Part shown: positions 57,155 through 64,000 of the stretch, one piece after another
Layout of the letters: every line of letters begins with the position of its first letter
Numbering within the stretch: position 1 is the stretch's first letter
DNA from: Cyclobacteriaceae bacterium
GTDB lineage: Bacteria; Bacteroidota; Bacteroidia; Cytophagales; Cyclobacteriaceae
DNA length: 64,000 nucleotides
Reading direction: 5' to 3'
Assembly: GCA_020832375.1 (NCBI GenBank)
Contig: JAFIEW010000003.1
Coordinates: 1-64,000, forward strand
Program-made: the position numbers and the translations under genes
The notes under the pieces: model-generated
What the model was told of the DNA's origin: nothing
Database searches by the model: none
The model's input: only the letters and a program-made list of their open reading frames with translations

Positions 57155-57513
57155 CTTTGTGTTTTTTTTTGAGCTAAATTAAAATTTGATGACCAATACT
57201 TACAAATCACTCTAGCATTTACATGGTTGTCAGGTTCTACGCGATCGAATTACATCTATACTACTATGATAAATGAATATAGTGATCGTGCGATTAATGA
57301 GCTTCATAAAAGATAAATATACCCTAATTCTTCGTTCGTTGCTAGCTTACTTCTAATACGCTTTACCAACCAGATTAGAGTATAAGGAACTTTTAGCAAA
57401 ATCTAGACCACAAATAGCTAATCTCCTAAATAGGCCAAATGGTTTTAGACAGTATGAAGTTAAACTAGGATTAATGAAAAATTATCTCATCAAAAAAAAC
57501 AGCTATAGAAAGA
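57155..57513. other. intergenic region between receiver and NtrC-type genes
   Basis: No gene is visible. It should hold the promoter for the receiver-kinase genes; no clear sigma-54 (GG-N10-GC) site or TAnnTTTG box was identified by eye. Confidence 0.35.
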
Positions 57514-58878
57514 TTATGATTGCTTTATCTCCCCTGACTTCATAAGGTTGTAAATGGTTGATTTACCAATTTTAAGCTTTTCGGCTACCAAGATTACATT
57601 GTGATTATATTTTTCTAGGTAGTAACTGATAATATCATTATTGTACTCTCTGAGGCTTTTTTCTTCAGTTACAAATAGGTTCTTTCTGTTTAGCTCATGA
57701 AAATTGATATCAGAAGCTGTAATCACTGAAGAGTCCGACATTACACAAGCCAAATCGATCACAGCTTTCAACTCTCTTACATTGCCAGGGAAATTATAAG
57801 ACTTCAGCTTTTCTATTGCTTCGGCCTCTAATTCTAATTTATAATTGATTTTATTATCTATTTCATATTCTCTTATAAAATGACGGGCCAATAAGACGAT
57901 ATCATTACCTCTTTCTCTTAGCGGTGGCAGATGAATTGGCAACCCCATGATTCTAAAATAAAGATCCTCTCTAAAGTTTCCGTTTTTCACTTCTTCAGAA
58001 AGATCTTTATGCGTTGCTGTAATGATTCGTACATTAAAAGAGATGGGTTTAGATGAGCCAATACGTGTTACCTCTCGCTCTTGAACTACTCTCAAGAGTT
58101 TGGTCTGTAAAGAAAGATCCATTTCCGCTACTTCATCAAGAAATAAGGTGCCACCATCTGCCATCTCAAATTTACCTTTCTTCATCCCCGCAGCACCAGT
58201 AAACGCCCCTTTTTCATGACCAAAAAGCTCACTTTCAGCTAGATCAGCAGGTACAGCCCCCATATTTAAAGCGATAAAGGGGTGTCGGCTTCGATCACTA
58301 TTATAGTGAATAGCTTTCGCAAAAACTTCTTTTCCAGTACCTGTTTCACCCGTAAGTGAAATATTAATTGTGCTTTCTGTAGCTTTTTTGAGAAGCTTTA
58401 AAGTACTTTTAATGGCAGTACTTTGCCCAATGATACTACTGTCAAATTCATATTTGTTTTGAAGTTGATCTTTGAGTGCTTCAACCTCTTGACGAAGAGA
58501 CATCTTCTCGATAATATTTAGGACAGACCTCCATAGTAAATCTCTAGTATGTTCGTCTTTAACGATGTAATCTGAAGCTCCATTTTTTAAAAGCTTCACG
58601 GCTGTGCTAATGTCTTCCTGACCTGAAATAACAATAACAGGTAAATTGGGTCCCCTACTTTTTATTTCTCTAAGTAGCTTTTCACCATTATAGTCAGGCA
58701 ACCCAAAATCCATACAGATGATATCAGGGCCTCGATGCAGTTGGTCTAATAGTTTATTACCCGTATCATATAGCTCTACAGAATAGTCTGGGTTATTGCT
58801 GAGATGGTGCTTAAGCAACTCTCCATACCATTCATCATCTTCTACTATGAATATTTTTACCGACTCAGGACTTTTCAT
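57514..58878 (-). CDS. NtrC-type sigma-54-dependent response regulator
   Basis: The protein has 454 residues. The receiver (1-125) carries phospho-acceptor D57 (IICMDFGLPDYNG). The AAA+ sigma-54 interaction domain (about 147-375) has Walker A GETGTGKE (177-184), the sigma-54-contacting loop GAFTGA (224-229) and Walker B GGTLFLDE (242-249). The C-terminal Fis-type helix-turn-helix ends NVILVAEKLKIGKSTIYNLMK. It activates RpoN-dependent promoters when phosphorylated. It lies in the same direction as, and upstream of, the receiver-kinase genes and is probably an output of that relay. A MITE copy sits 63 bp before its start. Confidence 0.95.
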   Translation of the reverse strand: MKSPESVKIFIVEDDEWYGELLKHHLSNNPDYSVELYDTGNKLLDQLHRGPDIICMDFGLPDYNGEKLLREIKSRGPNLPVIVISGQEDISTAVKLLKNGASDYIVKDEHTRDLLWRSVLNIIEKMSLRQEVEALKDQLQNKYEFDSSIIGQSTAIKSTLKLLKKATESTINISLTGETGTGKEVFAKAIHYNSDRSRHPFIALNMGAVPADLAESELFGHEKGAFTGAAGMKKGKFEMADGGTLFLDEVAEMDLSLQTKLLRVVQEREVTRIGSSKPISFNVRIITATHKDLSEEVKNGNFREDLYFRIMGLPIHLPPLRERGNDIVLLARHFIREYEIDNKINYKLELEAEAIEKLKSYNFPGNVRELKAVIDLACVMSDSSVITASDINFHELNRKNLFVTEEKSLREYNNDIISYYLEKYNHNVILVAEKLKIGKSTIYNLMKSGEIKQS

Positions 58879-58941
58879 TGGGATAAATTTACCTTTTAAA
58901 CAAAAAATGAAATCAAACTAATTTCATGAGAGAAACTATTT

Positions 58942-59235
58942 AGGGCGTGCTTAAAAACAGCTAAATTGTTGATAAATAAATCATCAAATCTGGACTTTAT
59001 TTATTTGAGTGCACAGTTTTTAATCAAAAATTGTGAAAATGCTTGCACAAAAATGTCTGAGATAGACATTTTGTAGCTTAGCCCCAAGCATTATCGTGAA
59101 TCGTAATTGGTATTTGAAAAAAAATAAAAGCTTAAAATAAGCTTCTTGAAAATTATCTTTTTTTTCATCAATTAAAACAAGCGAAGCTTGTGCCGCCTCG
59201 AATCCACAGTACTTGGGACTTTTTAAGCAAGCCCT
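58942..59235 (+). mobile_element. MITE-like element, copy 3
   Basis: This 294-bp copy is the best preserved of the three. The terminal inverted repeats AGGGCGTGCTTAAAAA and TTTTTAAGCAAGCCCT differ at one position. Flanking T and A give TA-GGGC...GCCC-TA, compatible with TA target duplication, but the other copies do not confirm this. Internally there is a hairpin AAAATGTCT-GAGAT-AGACATTTT. A minus-strand 81-codon frame (59020-59265) runs through it and is a by-product of the repeat. The insertion lies in the promoter region of the NtrC-type gene. Beyond it to 59510 I see no gene. Confidence 0.85.
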
Positions 59236-59510
59236 ACTTAAAATATAACGTAATCTCGCATCCAAAACGTAATAAATCTAGGGCTTAAATCCTACTCTAT
59301 CAATATAATCAATTAAGTTTAATAAAAAATAGATGATCAAAATCTACTTATACACTTATTTGGATGCATTCGCTATTAATTTGCAAAATAGTACCCCGTC
59401 AAATACCTGATGAGTCGGGGTGTATTAAGGCAAAAATCAAAAGTTATATATAAGACAAATTTATTTTAAAATCATATGCACACTATTTATTGTTGAGTAT
59501 TACTTACAAA

Positions 59511-61199
59511 CTAGACATTCCCAACCATTTTTTTCTTATCAAAATATTGAGCAATCTCATCTTTACTCATCGCATTTAGCGTATTTCCTTTGGTAAGTCC
59601 CCCTTTCCTACCCATTATCACACCGTATTTCATATCTTCATATCCATCGATATGATGTGCATCAGGATTGATAGCTATTTTAACTCCTTTCTCTATAGCA
59701 TAGGGAATAAACCTCCAATCGAGATCTAGTCGCCAAGGATTAGCGTTAATCTCAATAGCAACATTATGCTCAGCGCAAGCATCAATAATCATCTTATGAT
59801 TGACAGGATAGCCTTTTCTTCGAAGTAATAACCTTCCTGTGGGATGACCTAAAATTGTTGTATGAGGATTGGCAATGGCGCGAAGCAATCTTTCTGTAGC
59901 CTTTTTCTCATCCATATTCAGATTGGCATGTATGCTTGCCACAATAAAGTCAAAGCTTTTTAGTACTTCATCACTATAATCTAGGCTGCCGTCCATCAAA
60001 ATATCAGACTCTATTCCTTTAAAAATCTTGAAAGGCGCAAGTTCCTTATTAAGCTCATCAATTTCTTCCATTTGACGAATGATATCTTTCTCATAAAGAC
60101 CGTTGGCATAACTGGCAGTCTTACTATGGTCAGTTATTCCTAGGTATTCATATCCTCGCTCTTTACATGCTAGCGCCATCTCTCTAAGGGTGTGGGCACC
60201 GTCAGAATAGGTCGTGTGATTATGTAAAATACCTTTTAGATCCTCATCTCTCACCAAATCCTCTATAGCAACATCGAGTCTCTCTACAAAGCCCTCGCGC
60301 AACTCGGCACTTACGAAGGGGAGTTCAAAAGCTTTATAGAAGTCATTTTCTGATGCGATCTGTTTATTGAAACTATAAATATTTACGCCTTTCTCCTGTA
60401 GAAACTTTAGGTGAGCAGCGCTAGCGTTAAGTTCTACTTGTTTGCGAGGAATGAGATCACGCTTTACCCAATGAAAGCGATAAAAGACTTGGTTCTCATC
60501 TAGAAAACTACTTAGAAAAGGTCCAGACTCTTGGAGGACTTCTTCTAAACTTAAGATCTCTTGAATGACAGGAAGGGCCTCCTTTTTGTCTTCAAAAGCT
60601 ATTATCCACTCGAGGCCTGACATAACATCACTTTGCCTGGCTAAAGCGCCCACTCTAATGACTTCAATACCCTCTAGCTTGGAGCTAAATTGTTTTTCTA
60701 TCTCTTGGGCCCGTTGAAGTCCTTCGGAAATGAGTAACATTCCTTTTTGGCTCAACTTAAATGCTACAGCCTCTTCTATATTTTCTTGTGTCTTTTGCCC
60801 TAAACCTTTTACCTGAGCAATCCGATTATCTTTACAAGCTACTAATAAGCCGTCTAATGACTCTACTTTAGCATCATGCCATATTTTTTTTACTTTACTA
60901 GGCCCTAGCCCAGGTAACTCAAGCATTTGAATAACGCCTCTGGGTATCTTTTGCTCCAGTTGTTTTACATCTTCAAGATTACCTATGGCTTTGATGTTTT
61001 CTATCTTGGAAACAATACTTTTACCAAGCCCTTTGATAGAAAGAAGCTCTTCCTCTGTATAGCCAATTAAATCTATATTTTGATTTTCAATACTTGCTAT
61101 GGAAGCGCTAAGTGCTTTTGTCTTAAATGAATTATCTTCCGTCAACTCATAAAGCTTGGCGTAGTATTTTAAAATTTTGACAATGTCTTTATTATTCAC
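59511..61199 (-). CDS. polX: PolX-like protein: degenerate polymerase domain plus PHP phosphoesterase
   Basis: The protein has 562 residues, the usual bacterial PolX length, starting at GTG (61199). Helix-hairpin-helix motifs are seen (IKGLGKSIVSKI at 55-66, LPGLGPSKVKKI at 95-106, VKGLGQKTQENI at 130-141). The expected nucleotidyltransferase signature GS-x-RR...DID is replaced by GALARQSDVMSGLE (184-197), lacking the catalytic aspartates. The PHP domain (about 323-555) keeps its metal ligands: HNHTTYSDG (327-335), ITDHS (355-359), a SIHANL segment, GHPTG (451-455) and NPDAH (511-515). It probably acts as a repair exonuclease or phosphatase rather than a polymerase. Confidence 0.9.
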   Translation of the reverse strand: MNNKDIVKILKYYAKLYELTEDNSFKTKALSASIASIENQNIDLIGYTEEELLSIKGLGKSIVSKIENIKAIGNLEDVKQLEQKIPRGVIQMLELPGLGPSKVKKIWHDAKVESLDGLLVACKDNRIAQVKGLGQKTQENIEEAVAFKLSQKGMLLISEGLQRAQEIEKQFSSKLEGIEVIRVGALARQSDVMSGLEWIIAFEDKKEALPVIQEILSLEEVLQESGPFLSSFLDENQVFYRFHWVKRDLIPRKQVELNASAAHLKFLQEKGVNIYSFNKQIASENDFYKAFELPFVSAELREGFVERLDVAIEDLVRDEDLKGILHNHTTYSDGAHTLREMALACKERGYEYLGITDHSKTASYANGLYEKDIIRQMEEIDELNKELAPFKIFKGIESDILMDGSLDYSDEVLKSFDFIVASIHANLNMDEKKATERLLRAIANPHTTILGHPTGRLLLRRKGYPVNHKMIIDACAEHNVAIEINANPWRLDLDWRFIPYAIEKGVKIAINPDAHHIDGYEDMKYGVIMGRKGGLTKGNTLNAMSKDEIAQYFDKKKMVGNV

Positions 61200-61418
61200 T
61201 ATTTCTGAAGTAATTTTTTGGATGAAGAATTGTGTTGCTTTTGTTGCACAAAGATTTAAATTTACAATTACTAGACAATAATTCCCATCATTTGGCTTTT
61301 AATTTTGCATCAACAAGTTAAGGTTTGGCTCATGTTGGGAAAACAACTTTTTTCCAATTGTTCAGTAATACAAATGAATGATAAAAACTACTATACGACC
61401 TATTATCAACCGTTACTG

Positions 61419-62960
61419 ATGCGATTACCTTTCTTTTTATTAACCGCTGCTTTAATCTTCATGTCAATCTGTGGTTTGCATGCTCAAGACCAAGAGCTTA
61501 TAGTCCCAGTTGTGGTGGATAGGCTAGAGCTGGAATTTGAAAGAGGAGACGAGTTTCCCATGGTAATACCCGTTAACAATCAAGGTGTCTTAATCTATCA
61601 AGAGGATGAAAACTTCGGGGGAGGTAGGAAAGAAGTTTATACTTTCCAATTTTTTGATGCATATTTTGATAAAATATGGGAAACTACTTTAGGGAAAGAT
61701 AAGAACCTCTCATTGATAACATATGATGTAAAAGGTGAAAACATCTTTTTAATTTTTTCAGAGTCTGGCTTTTTGACACAAAAAGTAGTCTTAATAGAGC
61801 TTGACCTTTTTACTGGAAAATATGAAATTGATGAATTTGATGACTTCGTACCTATGAAAATAAACTCTGCTGATTTCATAGGAGAGTCTATTTTGTTCAC
61901 AGGCGAGCTCAATCAACGTTCAGTGGTATTGCTTTATGACCAACTGAGCCAAAATGTATCAGTAGTACCTGGCTTTTACCGAAGTGACTCAAAAATTACT
62001 GATGTCTTTTTAGACCGCAACAACAATGTCTTTGGAATTACTACAGTAGATAAGGTCAATAGAGCAGAAAGCTTAATAAGAGGTGCGTTATTTGATGAGT
62101 ATGGTGGTAATTTGTCGCGATACACCTTAGAAAACGACCAAGAAAATAGCTTTAACTTCCTTCAAGCAAAAACATTATTTGATGTCCAGTCGGGGAGACA
62201 TCAGGTTTTTTGTACTTACGGATACAAGAGGTCTGATAGAGCGAGAGGCTGGGTCACCGCTATCATTTACGACTTCGACAATAAAACCACAACACCAAAA
62301 TATATCAATTTCGGTAAGATGCAGAACGTTTTTGCATACCTTAAACCAAGAATGCGTGATCGTAAACTTAATAGATTACAAAGGAGGTTTGAAAGAGGAA
62401 GAAAAGTAAAATTAGATAGAAATATCCAGCTCGAAGGTATCATTCCCGCATCAGAAGAAACATTAGTTTTGGCACAAGCCTATTTTCCTAGATATTCATA
62501 TAATCAATTCGGTTTTGGGGGTGTATTCTTTTTGGGATATCAATACAATAACTATACTGTTGCTAGCTTCAATCCAGAAGGTAGCCTCTTATGGGACCAT
62601 ACGATTCGGCTCACAAACGTAATGACTAATGAATTAGTCAATATTGTATCATTTGGATCTACTTATAATGGCTACGTACTTAGCTATAAAACTGATAATT
62701 TAATTCGATATACTGTTTTTAATGAAGATGGATTAATTCAGCAGGAGCAAAAAGAAAAGACGGTTACTCTCTTAGAAAATGATAAGATTGTATTTACAGA
62801 CCGAAGATTTGGTGATTTTATGAACTGGTATGACGAATATCACTTAGAATATGGCATCCAAAGAATTCGCAATAAAGTTAACCCTGAAGTTAACAGAAAT
62901 CGATCAGTTATTTACTTTAATAAGATTATGTTTGATTTACCACCTATGGAGTCAAAATAA
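61419..62960 (+). CDS. secreted propeller-like protein of unknown function
   Basis: The protein has 513 residues from the ATG at 61419, which gives an excellent signal peptide (MRLPFFLLTAALIFMSICGLHAQ). Upstream in-frame ATGs at 61305 and 61374 would place extra polar residues before it. The mature chain is a run of beta-strands with repeated turns such as FDAYFDKIWE, LIELDLFTGKYE and YDFDNKTTTP, suggestive of a beta-propeller. A basic helical patch (KPRMRDRKLNRLQRRFERGRK) sits near residue 300. There is no T9SS C-terminal domain. I do not recognise the family. It diverges from polX, with TAATTTTG (61300-61307) as a possible -7 box. Confidence 0.75.
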   Translation: MRLPFFLLTAALIFMSICGLHAQDQELIVPVVVDRLELEFERGDEFPMVIPVNNQGVLIYQEDENFGGGRKEVYTFQFFDAYFDKIWETTLGKDKNLSLITYDVKGENIFLIFSESGFLTQKVVLIELDLFTGKYEIDEFDDFVPMKINSADFIGESILFTGELNQRSVVLLYDQLSQNVSVVPGFYRSDSKITDVFLDRNNNVFGITTVDKVNRAESLIRGALFDEYGGNLSRYTLENDQENSFNFLQAKTLFDVQSGRHQVFCTYGYKRSDRARGWVTAIIYDFDNKTTTPKYINFGKMQNVFAYLKPRMRDRKLNRLQRRFERGRKVKLDRNIQLEGIIPASEETLVLAQAYFPRYSYNQFGFGGVFFLGYQYNNYTVASFNPEGSLLWDHTIRLTNVMTNELVNIVSFGSTYNGYVLSYKTDNLIRYTVFNEDGLIQQEQKEKTVTLLENDKIVFTDRRFGDFMNWYDEYHLEYGIQRIRNKVNPEVNRNRSVIYFNKIMFDLPPMESK

Positions 62961-63321
62961 TTATTCTGTAGCTCCAACAAAACCTATATCAATCTTATAA
63001 TTCGCCCTTCTTTAAGAGATTCTTAGTATTAATATCTCAAAGTTTAGCTGGTCGAATCACCAACAGCCTTCGTATGAGGTCCCTTTAAAAAAACACCATA
63101 ACTTTATTGCCTACAGTAGTTTATATAAATTTCTTAAACATTGACAGCATAAATTCTAACTTCTAGGTTTTAGTCAGTAAGCGCAATTTCTAAAGATCAA
63201 TTACCCTTTAATAACTCCATAAAAAACACCATCTTATTAATGACATACTTAACAACTTCACCTCTAGATAAACACGCTCAAATAAGCGGGTTTTAAGGGT
63301 AGAGCCTAGGTCTATGCTATA
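62961..63321. other. intergenic region between convergent genes
   Basis: No gene or clear terminator hairpin is seen between the secreted protein and the isoaspartyl peptidase gene. Confidence 0.4.
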
Positions 63322-64000
63322 CTACTCATCCTTAAAAATAAAGGTTTTTGCAGCCCCTTTTTTTTCAATGAAACCACGGTACATTCCTTCGCTATTAAAG
63401 GGCATTGCGATGTTTCCTTGTGCATCAATAGCAATGATACCTCCAGATCCGCCCTTATCTACCAGTTTCTTCATGACCACTTCATCTGCTGCCTCTTGAA
63501 GGCTCTTACCTGCATACAGCATTAAAGCAGCGATGTCATATGCAACTACATTACGAATAAAATACTCACCATGTCCTGTAGCAGAAACTGCGCAGCTAGC
63601 ATTGTCAGCAAATGTACCGGAACCAATAATTGGCACATCACCTACCCTACCGTATTTCTTATTCGTCATTCCTCCCGTTGAAGTACCTGCAACAATATTT
63701 CCTGCCTTATCTAGTGCGACGGCACCCACCGTACCATGTTTTTTGTCATCCATATGAAACTCTTCAATAAAACCTCTGTCACCACTATGGTCAAGCTCTA
63801 ATTTTTCACTGTCTTTGATGCGTTCTAATTGTTGCTTTCGCTTATCAGTCAAAAAATAGTCTGGATCCACTAGCTCAACACCTTTTTCACCTGCAAAAAT
63901 CTCAGCTCCGTTGCCGATCATCATTACGTGCTGTGATTCATCTTTTACCTTTTGAGCGGCGGTAATTGGATTCTTTATCCTCCGCACTCCTGCAATAGCT
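63322..64000 (-). CDS. isoaspartyl peptidase / L-asparaginase (Ntn-hydrolase), partial
   Basis: The gene runs off the window end; 226 codons of the C-terminal part are present, reading in frame from the window edge (AIAGVRRIKNPITAA...). Plant-type asparaginase / isoaspartyl dipeptidase features are seen: the autocleavage site HGTVGAVALD, where Thr becomes the N-terminal nucleophile of the beta subunit, followed by GTSTGGMTNKKYGRVGD and GSGTFAD. It hydrolyses isoaspartyl dipeptides from damaged proteins and asparagine. The N-terminal part, including any signal peptide, lies outside the window. Confidence 0.92.
   Translation of the reverse strand, partial: AIAGVRRIKNPITAAQKVKDESQHVMMIGNGAEIFAGEKGVELVDPDYFLTDKRKQQLERIKDSEKLELDHSGDRGFIEEFHMDDKKHGTVGAVALDKAGNIVAGTSTGGMTNKKYGRVGDVPIIGSGTFADNASCAVSATGHGEYFIRNVVAYDIAALMLYAGKSLQEAADEVVMKKLVDKGGSGGIIAIDAQGNIAMPFNSEGMYRGFIEKKGAAKTFIFKDE

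Noticed and set aside
59020-59265. 81-codon open frame on the minus strand
   Set aside because: It lies almost entirely inside MITE-like copy 3; the matching frame in copy 2 is cut short and copy 1 lacks it, so it is a by-product of the repeat.
59394-59422. Possible terminator ACCCCG...CGGGGT
   Set aside because: Only a 6-bp stem with a 17-nt loop and no T-run on either strand.

Overview
The window is a stretch of AT-rich chromosome from a member of the Bacteroidota, most likely a gliding-type Cytophagales bacterium. The main evidence is the type IX secretion (T9SS) and gliding gene set (gldK-gldL-gldM-gldN, a PorP/SprF gene and a giant sprA). A TonB receptor with a CarboxypepD_reg-like front domain, DUF4271 beside hemD, tricorn protease, and -7 boxes of the TAnnTTTG type point the same way. 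No rRNA, tRNA, CRISPR, phage or complete insertion sequence was seen.

Layout. 0.2-2.3 kb: a small Cys-containing exported peptide, a secreted CarboxypepD_reg-like protein, and a decayed HEPN-type (HI0074) gene. 2.3-10.3 kb: tricorn protease, a mazEF toxin-antitoxin pair, pyrR-pyrB and recJ. 10.9-18.8 kb: sprA directly behind ruvA. 19-25 kb: an exported DNA/RNA nuclease, then an envelope operon padR-pspC-DUF2807. 26-36 kb: an ALDH7-type aldehyde dehydrogenase facing the T9SS block porP-gldK-gldL-gldM-gldN, preceded by hemD, DUF4271 and a WecA/MraY-like transferase. 37-43 kb: TonB receptor, NTF2-like protein, serine dehydratase alpha, thioredoxin, and a secreted unknown. 43.6-49.8 kb: a plus-strand run hflX-arsR-yjjG-lonN-nuoA-nuoB-nuoC-nuoD in which the Complex I genes stop after nuoD. 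50-53 kb: methyltransferase, a strongly structured 206-nt RNA candidate, an SDR and a small membrane protein. 53-59 kb: a phosphorelay cluster (two receiver-only proteins, a soluble hybrid kinase with HPt, and an NtrC-type regulator). 59-64 kb: a PolX homologue with a degenerate polymerase site, a secreted propeller-like unknown, and a partial isoaspartyl peptidase.

How the genes work together. SprA, PorP and GldKLMN are the outer-membrane translocon, a cargo/adaptor protein, the periplasmic ring and the inner-membrane motor of one T9SS. hemD sits next to this block, as is common in the phylum. The PadR/PspC/DUF2807 set looks like a self-regulated envelope-stress unit. The 53-59 kb cluster has all parts of a multistep His-Asp relay that ends in a sigma-54 activator.

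Most unusual non-coding signals: (1) three copies of a ~250-295 bp non-coding element with terminal inverted repeats (39.7, 49.8 and 58.9 kb), one immediately behind nuoD; (2) a motif TTTG-N3-GGGATGAG found four times exactly and twice with changed spacing, always between genes; (3) the structured RNA at 51.2-51.4 kb, possibly 6S RNA; (4) two terminator-like hairpins sharing an upstream TTARGTTYGGTT box.
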